64,000 nucleotides of DNA from the NCBI RefSeq assembly GCF_000328705.1, contig NC_019673.1:8381501-8445500 (forward strand), in the 5' to 3' direction. The stretch is from Saccharothrix espanaensis DSM 44229 (GTDB taxonomy: Bacteria; Actinomycetota; Actinomycetes; Mycobacteriales; Pseudonocardiaceae). The notes below the pieces were generated by a model. It was given only the letters and a program-made list of their open reading frames with translations, ran no database searches and was not told the origin of the DNA. The position numbers and the translations under genes were made by a program. Positions 48,299 to 57,536 of the stretch are shown here, piece by piece. Within the stretch, counting starts at the first letter, position 1. Every line of letters starts with the position of its first letter.

Positions 48299-49444
48299 TC
48301 AGCGGCGGTGGGAGCGGGCGGCGCGGTCGTAGGCCAGGCGGTGGCGGGCGGCCGAGGTCGACCAGGAGAAGTCTTTCGCGCGGACCAGGGCCGCCGACGC
48401 CAGCGAGTGCCGCCGCGCCGGGTCGTCCAGCAGCTCGCCCAGCGCCGCCGCGATGTCGCCGGCCCCGACGCCGCAGTACGCCACCGCGTCCCCGCCGACC
48501 TCCGGCAGGCTCAACCGGCGGGTGGTCAGCACCGCCGCGCCGCAGGCCATCGCCTCCAGCACCGGCAGCCCGAAGCCCTCGCCCAGCGACGGGTACGCGA
48601 CCACCTCGGCCCCGCCGAGGAAGCCGGCCAGCTGCCCGAACGGCAGGTACCCCGCCCGGATCACCCGGATCCGGTGCGGCACGGCGTCCAGGGCGCGCTC
48701 CACCTGGCTGTCCCACCCCGGCTGCCCGGCCAGGACCAGCGTCGGCGGGTCGACCCGCCCCCGGCACGCCTGCGCGAAGCCCCTTATCAACGCCGGCACG
48801 TTCTTCCGCGGCTCCAACGCCCCCAAGAACGCCACGTAAGGCCCGCTGCCCAACGACAACGACCGCCGCACCGACGCGACCTCGTCGGCGGTCGGCGGGT
48901 GGAAGCGCTCGGTGTCGACGCCGTGCTGCGCGATGTGCAGCAGCCGCCGATCCGCTCCGGCGACCCGCGCCAGCTCGTCGGCCGTGGCCCGGCTGGGCAC
49001 GACGCACAGCTCCGCCCGTCTCAGCGCCGCCCTGGTCCACGCCCGGAAGAACCGGGCCTTCACCGACGAGTGCAGCACGGCGTCGGTGAAGAACGTCGCG
49101 TCGTGCAGGGTCACCACGGAGGCCGCCCGGTTGGCCAGCGGCACGGTGTAGTGCGGGGAGTGCACGACCTGCACGCCGAGCCGGGACGCCAGCCGCGGCA
49201 ACGAGGTCTGCTCCCAGGTCAGGCGCGCGGTGCGGGTGGCGACCGCGTCGGCCGCGGTGATCACCCGCGACCGGCGGGCCAGCCGCGCGTACAGCTCCGC
49301 GTCCCGGGGCTGGCACACCACGCTGAGTCTCGCGCCGTCCGCGTCCAGCGCCGCCACCAGCGAATCCACGTACCGCCCGACCCCGCCCCGGTCCGTCGGC
49401 ACGGCGGTGGCGTCGATCAGCACGCTGGGTTCGACGGATGACAC
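48299..49444 (-). CDS. GT4-family glycosyltransferase
   Basis: 381 aa from the GTG at 49444; the open frame continues 49 codons upstream into sequence that overlaps the next GT's 3' end, so it was rejected. The GT-B fold shows 'RGGVGRYVDSLVAAL' at the N-terminus and, in the nucleotide-sugar domain, 'VAFLGALEPRKNVPALIRGF' and 'YPSLGEGFGLPVLEAMACG' with the conserved Glu pair. It probably adds mannose or a related sugar to a lipid-linked glycan. One of five accessory GTs inserted between wbbL and rmlD. Confidence 0.88.
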   Translation of the reverse strand: MSSVEPSVLIDATAVPTDRGGVGRYVDSLVAALDADGARLSVVCQPRDAELYARLARRSRVITAADAVATRTARLTWEQTSLPRLASRLGVQVVHSPHYTVPLANRAASVVTLHDATFFTDAVLHSSVKARFFRAWTRAALRRAELCVVPSRATADELARVAGADRRLLHIAQHGVDTERFHPPTADEVASVRRSLSLGSGPYVAFLGALEPRKNVPALIRGFAQACRGRVDPPTLVLAGQPGWDSQVERALDAVPHRIRVIRAGYLPFGQLAGFLGGAEVVAYPSLGEGFGLPVLEAMACGAAVLTTRRLSLPEVGGDAVAYCGVGAGDIAAALGELLDDPARRHSLASAALVRAKDFSWSTSAARHRLAYDRAARSHRR

Positions 49445-49490
49445 GCGCAGCAGAGTACGGGTGGCGGACTCGCGGTTGCCGGAAAATGAC

Positions 49491-50540
49491 TCAAACGGCC
49501 CGCGCTCCACCGGCTGACTGGTGCACCTCCCAGACCTGCCGCGCGGCGTTTTCCCAGGTGAATGCCTTGGCCCGAGCCAGTCCCGAAGCAATTACGCGTT
49601 CCGCCACACGTTGTTCACGCCACACCGATCGCAGCGCGGCCACCAACGCCGCCCGGTCGCCGCGCGGCACCACCAGGCCGGCCCCACCGCCCACCTCGAC
49701 CAGCGCCGGGGCGTCCGAGTGGACCACCGGGACGCCCGCCGCCATCGCCTCCACCACCGGCAGCCCGAAGCCCTCGGCCAGGCTCGGCGCGGCCAGCACC
49801 GCCGCCCGCCGCAGCACGTGGGCCAACTCCGCGTCGGGCAGCCGCCCGAGCAGCCGGACGTGCGGCGCGCGCAGGTCGACCCCGCCCCACCCCTGCGGCC
49901 CGACGACCACCAGCGGCACGCCCAGCTCCGCCGTCGCCGCGACCAGCACGTCGAACCCCTTGCGCGGCTCGATCGTGCCGACCGCCAGCACGTACCGCTC
50001 GGGCAGGTCCGGCACGGCCCGCTCCTCGGTGAACCCGGTCACCCCGTTGTGCACCACCCGGACCGGGGCCGTCCCGGGCGCATACCGGCGCAGCGCCTGC
50101 GCCACGGCCTCGGTCGGCACGACGATCGCGGCGGCCTTCGACACCGCCCGCAAGATCACCTTCCGGTGCCACGCAGCGCCGCGCGCGGTCAACGTCTCGG
50201 GGTGGGTCCACGGCACGACGTCGTGCACCGTCACGACCACGCGCCCGCGCGGCGGTGCGAGCGGCGTCGGCGCGTGCACGGCGTCGCCACCCGGCCAGTA
50301 CGGCACGCCGTGCTCCCAGGCGGCGATCAGCGCACGCCGGGGCAGCGGCAGCACGCGCGGCCCGCCGACGCCGGGGATGCGCGCCGCGCTCACGTCGGAC
50401 TGCCTGCTCACCACGCCGGTGACCTCCCACCCCGGCGGGGCGGTGGCGGCCAGCGCGGCGGCCAGCTCACGGGTGTGGCGGCCGGTCCCGCCGGGCACCG
50501 GGGCCAGCAACTGCTCGGCCAGCACGACCAGGTTGGGCAT
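49491..50540 (-). CDS. GT4-family glycosyltransferase
   Basis: 349 aa from the ATG at 50540. N-terminal glycine loop in 'APVPGGTGRHTRELAAAL', then 'VLAVGTIEPRKGFDVLVAAT' and 'APSLAEGFGLPVVEAMAAG' of the sugar-nucleotide domain. It lies 46 nt upstream of the preceding GT4 on the same strand, making an operon, and starts 20 nt from the divergent GT2 gene, so the promoters overlap. The two proteins are paralogues by motif layout. Confidence 0.88.
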   Translation of the reverse strand: MPNLVVLAEQLLAPVPGGTGRHTRELAAALAATAPPGWEVTGVVSRQSDVSAARIPGVGGPRVLPLPRRALIAAWEHGVPYWPGGDAVHAPTPLAPPRGRVVVTVHDVVPWTHPETLTARGAAWHRKVILRAVSKAAAIVVPTEAVAQALRRYAPGTAPVRVVHNGVTGFTEERAVPDLPERYVLAVGTIEPRKGFDVLVAATAELGVPLVVVGPQGWGGVDLRAPHVRLLGRLPDAELAHVLRRAAVLAAPSLAEGFGLPVVEAMAAGVPVVHSDAPALVEVGGGAGLVVPRGDRAALVAALRSVWREQRVAERVIASGLARAKAFTWENAARQVWEVHQSAGGARAV

Positions 50541-50560
50541 GTCGCGTACCGTCTCACGCC

Positions 50561-51478
50561 GTGTCCAACCCGAGCACGACGGTGGTCGTGGTGACGTGGC
50601 GCGGCCGGGACCACATCACCGCGTGCCTCGACGCCCTGGCCGAGCAACGTCCACACCGGACAGTCGTGCTGGACAACGCGTCCGACGACGGCACCGCCGC
50701 GCTGGTCGCGGCCCACCCGAGCGCGCCGACGACGGTCCGGCTGCCGCGCAACGCGGGCTACGCGGGCGCGCTGGCCGCCGTGCTCCCGCACGTGGACACC
50801 GAGTTCGTCGCCTGGTTGAACGACGACGCCGTGCCCGACGCCTCCTGGCTGGAGCACCTGGAGACCGCCCTGCGCGGGACGCCGGAGGCCGCCGCCGCGA
50901 CCTCGTCGTTGCTGCTCGCGGACGGTTCGACCCAGTCGGTCGGCGTCCGGTTGACGGCCGACGGCCACGGCGCGGACCTGGTGCCGGCCGGCCGCGAGGT
51001 GTTCGGGTTCTGCGGCGGCGCGGCCCTGCTGCGCACCGACGTGCTCAAGGCGTGCGGCGGCGTGCCCAGGAGCTTCTTCTGCTACTACGAGGACACCGAC
51101 ACGGCGTTCCGGCTGCGGCTGGCCGGGCACCGGGTGGTGTCGGTGGGCCCGGCGCGGGTCCGGCACCGGCACGGCGCGAGCACGAACCCCGGCTCCCGGC
51201 TGTTCCACCGCTGGAACGAGCGCAACCGGCTGCTCATGCTGCTGCGCTGCGCCCCGGCCGGGGTCGCGGTCGCCCAGCTCGCCCGCTTCGCCGCGCTGAC
51301 CGCCGTCCTGCCGTTGCGGAGCGGCCCGAAACCCGGGAACTTCCGGCTGCCGCTGCGGCTCCAAGTGCTGGCGGAGGTCCTGCTCCGACTGCCGGCCACG
51401 GCGGTGCAGCGGGTCGCGATCGGCCGCCGTGCGAAGGTGTCCCGCGCCGCCGTGTGGCGGGAGTGGGCCGGCCGATAG
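50561..51478 (+). CDS. GT2-family glycosyltransferase (rhamnosyltransferase-like)
   Basis: 305 aa from a GTG. 'TVVVVTWRGRDHITACLDAL', 'VVLDNASDDGTAALVA', 'RNAGYAGALAAVL', the metal motif 'AWLNDDAVPDASW' and 'FCYYEDTDTAFRLRLAGH' define a single GT-A domain related to WbbL. The C-terminus from about 230 holds an amphipathic stretch that could lie on the membrane. It precedes the decayed protease locus by 9 nt, which suggests that locus was added behind it. Confidence 0.87.
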   Translation: MSNPSTTVVVVTWRGRDHITACLDALAEQRPHRTVVLDNASDDGTAALVAAHPSAPTTVRLPRNAGYAGALAAVLPHVDTEFVAWLNDDAVPDASWLEHLETALRGTPEAAAATSSLLLADGSTQSVGVRLTADGHGADLVPAGREVFGFCGGAALLRTDVLKACGGVPRSFFCYYEDTDTAFRLRLAGHRVVSVGPARVRHRHGASTNPGSRLFHRWNERNRLLMLLRCAPAGVAVAQLARFAALTAVLPLRSGPKPGNFRLPLRLQVLAEVLLRLPATAVQRVAIGRRAKVSRAAVWREWAGR

Positions 51479-51487
51479 GGGAATCGG

Positions 51488-52289
51488 GTGGAACTCGCCG
51501 AACGGTCACTGGTCAGGGTGTTCCGGAACGGCGAACCGCACGGGATCGGCTTCTGGTGTCCGACGCCCTCGCGCTGACCTGCGCACACCTCGTACCCCCG
51601 CACAACGCCCCACCCGACAACGCCCCACTTAACGAGACCCCGCTCGGCGAGACCCCGCTCGGCGAGACCTCGGCCGGCGAGGTCGAGGTGGACTTCCCGC
51701 TGGTGGGCGAGCGGACGTCCGCGACGGTCAGGTTTCGCGACGACGCGGCGGACGTCGCCGTACTCCGCCTCGACACCACGCTGGCCGGGGCGCGGGCCGT
51801 CCGGGTCGTCGCGCACGACGGCATCCGCGACCACCGGGTCCGCACGTTCGGCGTGCCGCGCAACCGGCCGGACGGCGCGTGGTCGCAGGGCGCGGTGGTC
51901 GGCATGGTGGTAGAGGTCGAGGCGCGCCGGGAGCACCGCACCGGTTACGCGCTGTCCGGCGCGGCCCTGCACGAGGCGTGGCCGGACCTGCTCGGCCCGC
52001 TCGCTCTCGACGTGGCCCGCAACCGGCTGGTGACGCTCGGACCATCCACTGTGGAGCCGGTGCACGAATCGCCGGTGCGGCACTGGGACCGGCTGTGCAG
52101 CGCTGGGGAGCGCAACCGGCCGTGCCCGGCCACGCCAACGCGGGCGACCGGCACGGCGGGATCGAGTCCGCCGATCCGCGGGCCTCGTTCACCGCGTTGT
52201 GCGGTGTGATCGACCGCAGCGGGCTCGGCCAGGATGATCGGGAGGTGCCGGCCGGGTCGTTCACCGGCCCGGTCTGTCGGGAGGAGTGA
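51488..52289 (+). pseudogene. Frameshifted trypsin-like serine protease partner of Trypco1
   Basis: A GTG at 51488 opens 'VELAERSLVRVFRNGEPHGI', typical of this protease type, but the frame ends at 51576. One added base near 51553 (ggcttctggtg restored to ggcttcctggtg) joins it to 'LVSDALALTCAHLV', after which the triad is intact: His in CAHL, Asp in 'DDAADVAVLRLD', Ser in 'ALSGAAL'. After about 52100 plausible sequence moves to a third frame (HANAGDRHGGIES ... GPVCREE), whose stop at 52287-52289 is one base before the Trypco1 start. Both shifts are consistent with single-base losses, either real decay or assembly error. Confidence 0.78.
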
Positions 52290-52290
52290 C

Positions 52291-52728
52291 GTGGCGGAGT
52301 ACGTCGAGGTGCGCACCGAGGACGGCGACCTGGTGCCGTTCGAGCTGGACGAGGAGTACGACGGGCCGGTGCGCGCGGGTCGGCGCTGGGACGCCGCCGT
52401 GGAGAAGGTGGACGAGACGCTCGAAGCGGGCATCGAGCGGGCGAAGAAGGTGGCGCGGGCGGTGGCCACCCGGATCGGCAGCATGCCGCACCCCCGGCCG
52501 GACAAGGTGGCCGTGGAGATCGGCCTGAAGGTCAGCTCCAGCGCCGCCCTGGCGATCGCCAAGTCCACCGCCGAAGCGCACATCAAGGTCACCGTGGAGT
52601 GGCAGCGCGACAGCCTGCCCGCGCCGCGGCCCGCCGAGGACGAGGACGACAAGGGCGACCGGGACGGCGGGAACGGTGCCGGTGGGGACGACGCGAAGGG
52701 CGGCGGACAGGCCGGATCAGAGGCGTAG
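52291..52728 (+). CDS. Trypsin-co-occurring domain 1 (Trypco1, CU044_2847 family) protein
   Basis: 145 aa from the GTG at 52291, with GGGAGGAG upstream. The start 'EYVEVRTEDGDLVPFELDE' and 'VAVEIGLKVSSSAALAIAKS' with 'AHIKVTVEW' are the Trypco1 fold; the last 35 residues are an acidic Gly/Asp tail. Trypco1 proteins are coded beside trypsin-like proteases in predicted biological-conflict systems of multicellular Actinobacteria, where they are thought to regulate or be cut by the protease. The adjacent protease gene is broken, so this copy may be an orphan. Confidence 0.85.
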   Translation: MAEYVEVRTEDGDLVPFELDEEYDGPVRAGRRWDAAVEKVDETLEAGIERAKKVARAVATRIGSMPHPRPDKVAVEIGLKVSSSAALAIAKSTAEAHIKVTVEWQRDSLPAPRPAEDEDDKGDRDGGNGAGGDDAKGGGQAGSEA

Positions 52729-52775
52729 GCCACCTGCGTCACGTGCCCGGGACCCCGATGAGGCAGGCTTAGCGC

Positions 52776-55268
52776 GTGGAGCGAGCAAGCCTGCCTGACG
52801 CATCCGTGGTCGTCGTGAACTACCGCGGCGCCGACGACACCATCACCTGCCTGCGTGCCCTGTTCGCCGACCTGTCCTACCCGGCGGAGAAACTCCAGGT
52901 CATCTGCGTCGACAACGCCTCGGGCGACGGCGGCGCGGAGCGGATCCGGGCGGCCGTGCCGCAGGCCCTGGTGGTCGACTCGGCGGAGAACCTCGGTTTC
53001 GCCGGCGGCTGCAACCTGGGTGCCCGGCACGCGACCGGCACGGTGCTCGCGTTCCTGAACAACGACGCCCGCCCCCACCCGGACTGGCTGCGCGCGGCGG
53101 TGCGGGTGCTGCGCGCCGAGCCGACCGTGGGCGCGGTGGCGTCGAAGGTGCTGGACTGGGACGGCCGGGCGATCGACTTCGTGGACGGCGGCCTGACCTG
53201 GTTCGGCATGGGCTACAAGCGGCACGCCGGGGAGCCCGACGACGGGTCGCACGACGTGCCGCGCGACGTCCTGTTCGGCACCGGCTCGGCGCTGGTCGTG
53301 CGGGCCCGGCTGTTCCGGGAGCTGGACGGGTTCGACGAGCGCTTCTTCATGTTCTACGAGGACGTCGACCTCGGCTGGCGGCTGAACCTGCGGGGGTGGC
53401 GGGTGCGCTACGAGCCGACCTCGCTGACCTACCACAAGCACCACGCCTCCATGTCCACAGTGGACACCAGCCGAGAGCTGTTCCTGCTGGAGCGCAACGC
53501 GTTGGCCGCGCTCTACAAGAACGCCTCCGACGAGACGCTGGCCAGGGCGCTGCCCGCCGCGCTCGCCCTGGTGGTCCGCCGGGCCACCGCGCGCGGCGAG
53601 ATCGACCCGCTCCAGCTGGAGATCACCCGCCGGCCCGCCGACCCGGCCGACGACGCCGCACCGGTGCCGGTGTCGCGCCAGGCGCTGGCCGGGTTCCTGG
53701 CGATCGACCAGTTCGTCGAGCTGCTGCCGTCGCTGGCCGAGTCGCGCCAGGTCGAGCAGGCGGCGCGCCGGGTGTCCGACGCCGACCTGGTCCCGTTGAT
53801 GCGCAAGGCGTTGGAGCCCGCGTACCCGCTGGAGCGCTACCTGGCCGCGCACGACGTGCTGGTGGACGTGTTCGGCATCGAGGAGCTCTACGGGCGCCCG
53901 CGCCGGGTCCTGATCGTGACCGGCGACGCCATCTCGGAGAAGATGGCCGGTCCCGCGATCCGCGCGTGGAACATGGCCGACGTCCTCTCCGACGAGCACC
54001 AGGTCCGGCTGGTGACGTTCAACCCGCTGTGCTCCCCGCCGGACGCGCCCTTCGAGGTGCGGGGGATCAAGCCGCGCGAGGTCGACCCGCACCTGGCGTG
54101 GGCGGACGTGATCGTGTTGCAGGGCCACGCCCTGGAGCTCCTGCCGCAGCTCAAGACGCCGCAGTCGACCAAGATCGTCGTCTGCGACATCTACGACCCG
54201 ATGCACCTGGAACTGCTGGAGCAGGGCCGCGACGCCACCGACGAGCAGCGCGCGAAGGACCTGGTCGGCGTCACCCGGGTGCTCAACAACCAGTTGGCGC
54301 GCGGCGACTTCTTCCTGTGCGCCTCGGAGCGGCAGCGGCACTTCTGGCTGGGCCACCTGGCGTCCATGGGCCGGCTCACCCCCTCCCTGTACGACACCGA
54401 CCCCACGGTGAAGTCGCTGCTCGCCGTCGTCCCGTTCGGGCTGTCCGGCAAGCCGCCGCAGCGCACCGGCCCCGGCCTGCGCGACACGCTGGGCATCGCG
54501 CCGGAGGACAAGGTCGTGCTCTGGGCGGGCGGCGTCTACAGCTGGTTCGACCCGCTGACCCTGATCCACGCCGTCGACCGGCTGCGCGGCGCGCACCCGG
54601 ACGCCAAGCTGGTGTTCCTGGGCATGAAGCACCCCAACCCCGAGGTGCCGGACATGGGCATCACCGGCCAGACCCGCGCGCTGGCCAAGCGCCTCGGGCT
54701 GGTCGGCACGAACGTGTTCTTCAACGAGGCGTGGGTGCCCTACCAGGAGCGGCAGAACTGGTTGCTGGACGCCGATTGCGGGGTCACCACGCACTACGAG
54801 CACGTGGAGACCACCTTCGCGTTCCGCACCCGGGTGCTGGACTACCTGTGGGCCGGGCTGCCGATCGTGACCACCGACGGCGACTCGTTCGCGGACCTGG
54901 TGGAGCGCGAGGGCCTGGGCGTGGTGGTGCCTTCCGAGGACGCCGAGGCGCTGGCGGCGGCGTTGGAGAAGGTCTTGTACGACAAGGAGTTCGCCGCGGG
55001 CTGCAGCGAGCGCATCGCCGCGGTCCGGGAGCGCTTCGCCTGGGAGGCCGTGCTGGCGCCGCTGGTCGACTTCTGCCGCAGCCCCCGGCCCGCCGCGGAC
55101 CGGCTGCCCGGAGCGGCCCCGATGGTCCGCAACCGGCCGTTGGGGCGCAAGGAGAAGTTACAGCGCGACGTGCGCCTGATCCGGGAGTACCTGGACCAGG
55201 GCGGGGCGGCCGAGGTCGCCAAGCGCGCCACCGGCCGGGTCCTCAAGAAGCTGCGCGGCAATGGTTGA
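52776..55268 (+). CDS. Two-domain glycosyltransferase (GT2 fused to GT4)
   Basis: 830 aa from a GTG. Residues 8-270 form a GT-A domain ('VVVVNYRGADDTITCLRAL', 'LNNDARPHPDW', 'FMFYEDVDLGWRLNLRGW'). A helical linker to about 350 is followed by a GT-B domain (about 360-770) with 'VLWAGGVYSWFDPLTLIHAV' and the late 'DYLWAGLPIVTTDGDSFADL'. Such fusions add two successive sugars in O-antigen- or cell-wall-type polysaccharides. The last 60 residues are basic. The next GT4 gene overlaps its 3' end by 8 nt. Confidence 0.88.
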   Translation: MERASLPDASVVVVNYRGADDTITCLRALFADLSYPAEKLQVICVDNASGDGGAERIRAAVPQALVVDSAENLGFAGGCNLGARHATGTVLAFLNNDARPHPDWLRAAVRVLRAEPTVGAVASKVLDWDGRAIDFVDGGLTWFGMGYKRHAGEPDDGSHDVPRDVLFGTGSALVVRARLFRELDGFDERFFMFYEDVDLGWRLNLRGWRVRYEPTSLTYHKHHASMSTVDTSRELFLLERNALAALYKNASDETLARALPAALALVVRRATARGEIDPLQLEITRRPADPADDAAPVPVSRQALAGFLAIDQFVELLPSLAESRQVEQAARRVSDADLVPLMRKALEPAYPLERYLAAHDVLVDVFGIEELYGRPRRVLIVTGDAISEKMAGPAIRAWNMADVLSDEHQVRLVTFNPLCSPPDAPFEVRGIKPREVDPHLAWADVIVLQGHALELLPQLKTPQSTKIVVCDIYDPMHLELLEQGRDATDEQRAKDLVGVTRVLNNQLARGDFFLCASERQRHFWLGHLASMGRLTPSLYDTDPTVKSLLAVVPFGLSGKPPQRTGPGLRDTLGIAPEDKVVLWAGGVYSWFDPLTLIHAVDRLRGAHPDAKLVFLGMKHPNPEVPDMGITGQTRALAKRLGLVGTNVFFNEAWVPYQERQNWLLDADCGVTTHYEHVETTFAFRTRVLDYLWAGLPIVTTDGDSFADLVEREGLGVVVPSEDAEALAAALEKVLYDKEFAAGCSERIAAVRERFAWEAVLAPLVDFCRSPRPAADRLPGAAPMVRNRPLGRKEKLQRDVRLIREYLDQGGAAEVAKRATGRVLKKLRGNG

Positions 55269-56352
55269 GCCGCTCAGGGTGCTCATCGACGGCACCCCCC
55301 TGCTCGGGCACCGGACCGGGATCGGCCGCTACACCTCGGCGCTGGCGGAGGAACTGGCGTCGATGGGCGACGCCGTCGACGTCCGGGCGGTCGCCTTCAC
55401 GCTGCGCGGGTGGCGCGCGCTGCGGACCGTGCTGCCGCACGACGTGACCGCGCGCGGGCTCCCGGTGTCGGCGAGGTTGCTGCGGCAGTTCTGGCTGCGC
55501 GGGCCGTTCCCGCCGGTCGAGCTCCTGGCCGGACCCACTGACGTGATGCACGCCACCAACTTCGTGCTGCCGCCCGCGATCCGCGCGGGCGGCGTGGTCA
55601 CGATCCACGACCTGGCGTTCCTCGACGCGCCCGGGGACCTGCCGCCCTCCGACCGCAGGCTGCCCGAGCTGGTCCGCAAGTCGGCGGTCCGCGCCGACAT
55701 CGTGTGCACGCCGACCCAGGCCGTCGCGAACGTGGTCACCGAGCGGTACGAGGTCGACCCGGAGAAGATCGTCGTCACGCCGCTGGGCGTGGACCCGGCG
55801 TGGTTCGCCGCCCGGCCGCCGGGCGACGACCTGCGCGCCCGGCTGGGCCTGCCCGCCGAGTACGTGCTCTTCGTCGGTGCCGGCGGCCCGCGCAAGGGCC
55901 TCGCGACGCTCGTGGACGCCCACGCCACGCACCCCGTCCTGCCGCCGCTGGTGCTGGCCGGGCCCGGCCACGCCGGGAAGGACGGCCGGGTGCTGCGGAC
56001 CGGGTACCTGAAGGACGTCGACCTGCGCAGCGTGGTGGCGGGCGCGACGGCGCTGGTGCTGCCGTCGCGCGACGAGGGTTTCGGCCTGCCGGTGCTGGAG
56101 GCGTTGGCGTGCAACGTCCCCGTGGTGTGCACGGACGTGCCGGCGTTGCGCGAGGTGGCCGGCGGCCACGCCGTGCACGTGCCGGTGGGCGACGCGGAGG
56201 CGTTGGGCCAGGCCCTGGTGGACGCGGTGGAGACCCCGCCGGAACCCGCCGAGCAGGCGGCACGGCGGGCGCACGCGGCCGAGTTCACCTGGCGCAAGAC
56301 GGCGCAGAAGACCGTCGAGGCCTACCGCCTCGCCGCGTCCGCCCGCCGCTGA
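55261..56352 (+). CDS. GT4-family glycosyltransferase
   Basis: 363 aa from the ATG at 55261, inside the last codons of the preceding fusion gene. N-terminal 'VLIDGTPLLGHRTGIGRYTS' and C-terminal 'VLPSRDEGFGLPVLEALACN' give the GT-B mannosyltransferase-like layout. The overlap means the two enzymes are made together and probably act on the same glycan. Downstream, base composition drops before the XRE gene. Confidence 0.88.
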   Translation: MVEPLRVLIDGTPLLGHRTGIGRYTSALAEELASMGDAVDVRAVAFTLRGWRALRTVLPHDVTARGLPVSARLLRQFWLRGPFPPVELLAGPTDVMHATNFVLPPAIRAGGVVTIHDLAFLDAPGDLPPSDRRLPELVRKSAVRADIVCTPTQAVANVVTERYEVDPEKIVVTPLGVDPAWFAARPPGDDLRARLGLPAEYVLFVGAGGPRKGLATLVDAHATHPVLPPLVLAGPGHAGKDGRVLRTGYLKDVDLRSVVAGATALVLPSRDEGFGLPVLEALACNVPVVCTDVPALREVAGGHAVHVPVGDAEALGQALVDAVETPPEPAEQAARRAHAAEFTWRKTAQKTVEAYRLAASARR

Positions 56353-56476
56353 CCCGCCGGCGCACCCGACCGGTCCGCCGACGCGGGCGGGCGGCCCGGT
56401 GCCGCGCCGTGGGCTCTGAATCGGTGGAACACAATTCTGCCAAGCTGTCCTTGCCAGTCGAATTCAGCGTCAAGAC

Positions 56477-56493
56477 TTGGAACAAATTTCCAA
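56477..56493. promoter_or_regulatory. Possible operator ahead of the DUF5753 regulator
   Basis: TTGGAA-caaat-TTCCAA is a 6-bp inverted repeat 24 nt before the ATG at 56518, inside an AT-richer pocket (about 56425-56500) that contrasts with the surrounding GC content. It may be the regulator's own binding site. Confidence 0.35.
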
Positions 56494-56517
56494 AGATCAC
56501 CGTGATCGGGGGACGCG

Positions 56518-57369
56518 ATGACTCCGAAACAGCGCCGACTCGCCCGCCGGCTGCGCCAGCTGCGCACCAACGCGGGTGTCGGCATTGACGACGCCGCGGC
56601 GCACCTCGGCTGCAAGCACCCGAAGATCACCAAGATCGAGCTGTGCCAACTCGGCGCGAAACCCGACGAGGTGCGCCGGCTGTGCGAGCTGTACGGCGCG
56701 GGCCGGGCGACCGTCGAGAGCATGGTGACCCTGGCCCGCACCGCCAAGACCCGCGGCTGGTACCAGAGCTACGACGACGCGGCCAACCCCGGCAACATCG
56801 AGTTCGTCGACCTGGAGTCCGACGCGGTCAGCGTCTCGGCGTTCCAGATCGACCTGGTCCCGGGCCTGCTCCAGACCCCGGACTACTCGCGCGCGGTGAT
56901 CCGCGCCGCCCACCCCGACCTCGCCGAGGACGTGCTGGCGCAGCGGGTCGAGCTGCGCGCCAAGCGCCAGGACCGCGTGCTGGACGGGAGCCTCGCGGTG
57001 TGGGCGGTCATCACCGAGGCGGCCCTGCTGCGCGCGACGGGCGGTCGGGAGGTGCACCTGGCCCAGCTCGCCCGGCTCACCGAACTGGTGGCCCGGCCCA
57101 ACGTCCAGTTCCAGATCATCCCGAACCGCGCGGGCGAGCACATGGCAATGGGCGTGCCGTTCTCCTGCTTCCGATTCGACGACGGATATGGAACGGCGGT
57201 GGTCGACCACTTGAGTGGAACGTTGTTCTTGGAGGAAGAACAGGACGTCGACCGGTATAGGCTCGCCTTTCACCATCTGTGTGGTGTCGCGTCGAGCCAA
57301 CCGGATTCACTGGCTCTGCTTCGCCGCTACCTCGAAGAGGAGCACAGCGAATGGGAATGCCGGAGCTGA
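56518..57369 (+). CDS. XRE-family regulator with DUF5753 domain
   Basis: 283 aa. An N-terminal helix-turn-helix (about 5-65; 'LRTNAGVGIDDAAAHLGCKH') is followed by DUF5753 (about 95-275), with 'VPGLLQTPDYSRAVIRA', 'VITEAALLRATGG' and 'QIIPNRAGEHMAMGVPF'. These regulators are numerous in Streptomyces and allies and form switch pairs with DUF397 proteins, WhiJ/BldB-like. Its 3' end overlaps the DUF397 gene by 19 nt. Part of its 3' region is less GC-rich than its neighbours, which fits a mobile accessory pair. Confidence 0.9.
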   Translation: MTPKQRRLARRLRQLRTNAGVGIDDAAAHLGCKHPKITKIELCQLGAKPDEVRRLCELYGAGRATVESMVTLARTAKTRGWYQSYDDAANPGNIEFVDLESDAVSVSAFQIDLVPGLLQTPDYSRAVIRAAHPDLAEDVLAQRVELRAKRQDRVLDGSLAVWAVITEAALLRATGGREVHLAQLARLTELVARPNVQFQIIPNRAGEHMAMGVPFSCFRFDDGYGTAVVDHLSGTLFLEEEQDVDRYRLAFHHLCGVASSQPDSLALLRRYLEEEHSEWECRS

Positions 57370-57536
57370 CCTCGAGAACCTGGCGGAAGTCGAGCTTCAG
57401 CGGCGGCAACTCCGACTGCGTGGAGGTGTCGCTCGCCCCGACCGGTGTCGGCGTCCGCGACAGCAAGAACCCGCAGGCCGGCCGGCTTACCGTGCCCCGT
57501 GCCACCTGGCGGATCTTCCTCGCCGCCCTCCGCTGA
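57351..57536 (+). CDS. DUF397 protein
   Basis: 61 aa from the ATG at 57351 (a second in-frame ATG at 57357 is possible). The family core 'WRKSSFSGGNSDCVEV' and 'VGVRDSKNP' is complete, ending in 'ATWRIFLAALR'. DUF397 proteins are small partners of XRE/DUF5753 regulators and are thought to act like antitoxin or antagonist factors. The overlap with the upstream gene supports a functional pair. Confidence 0.9.
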   Translation: MGMPELTSRTWRKSSFSGGNSDCVEVSLAPTGVGVRDSKNPQAGRLTVPRATWRIFLAALR

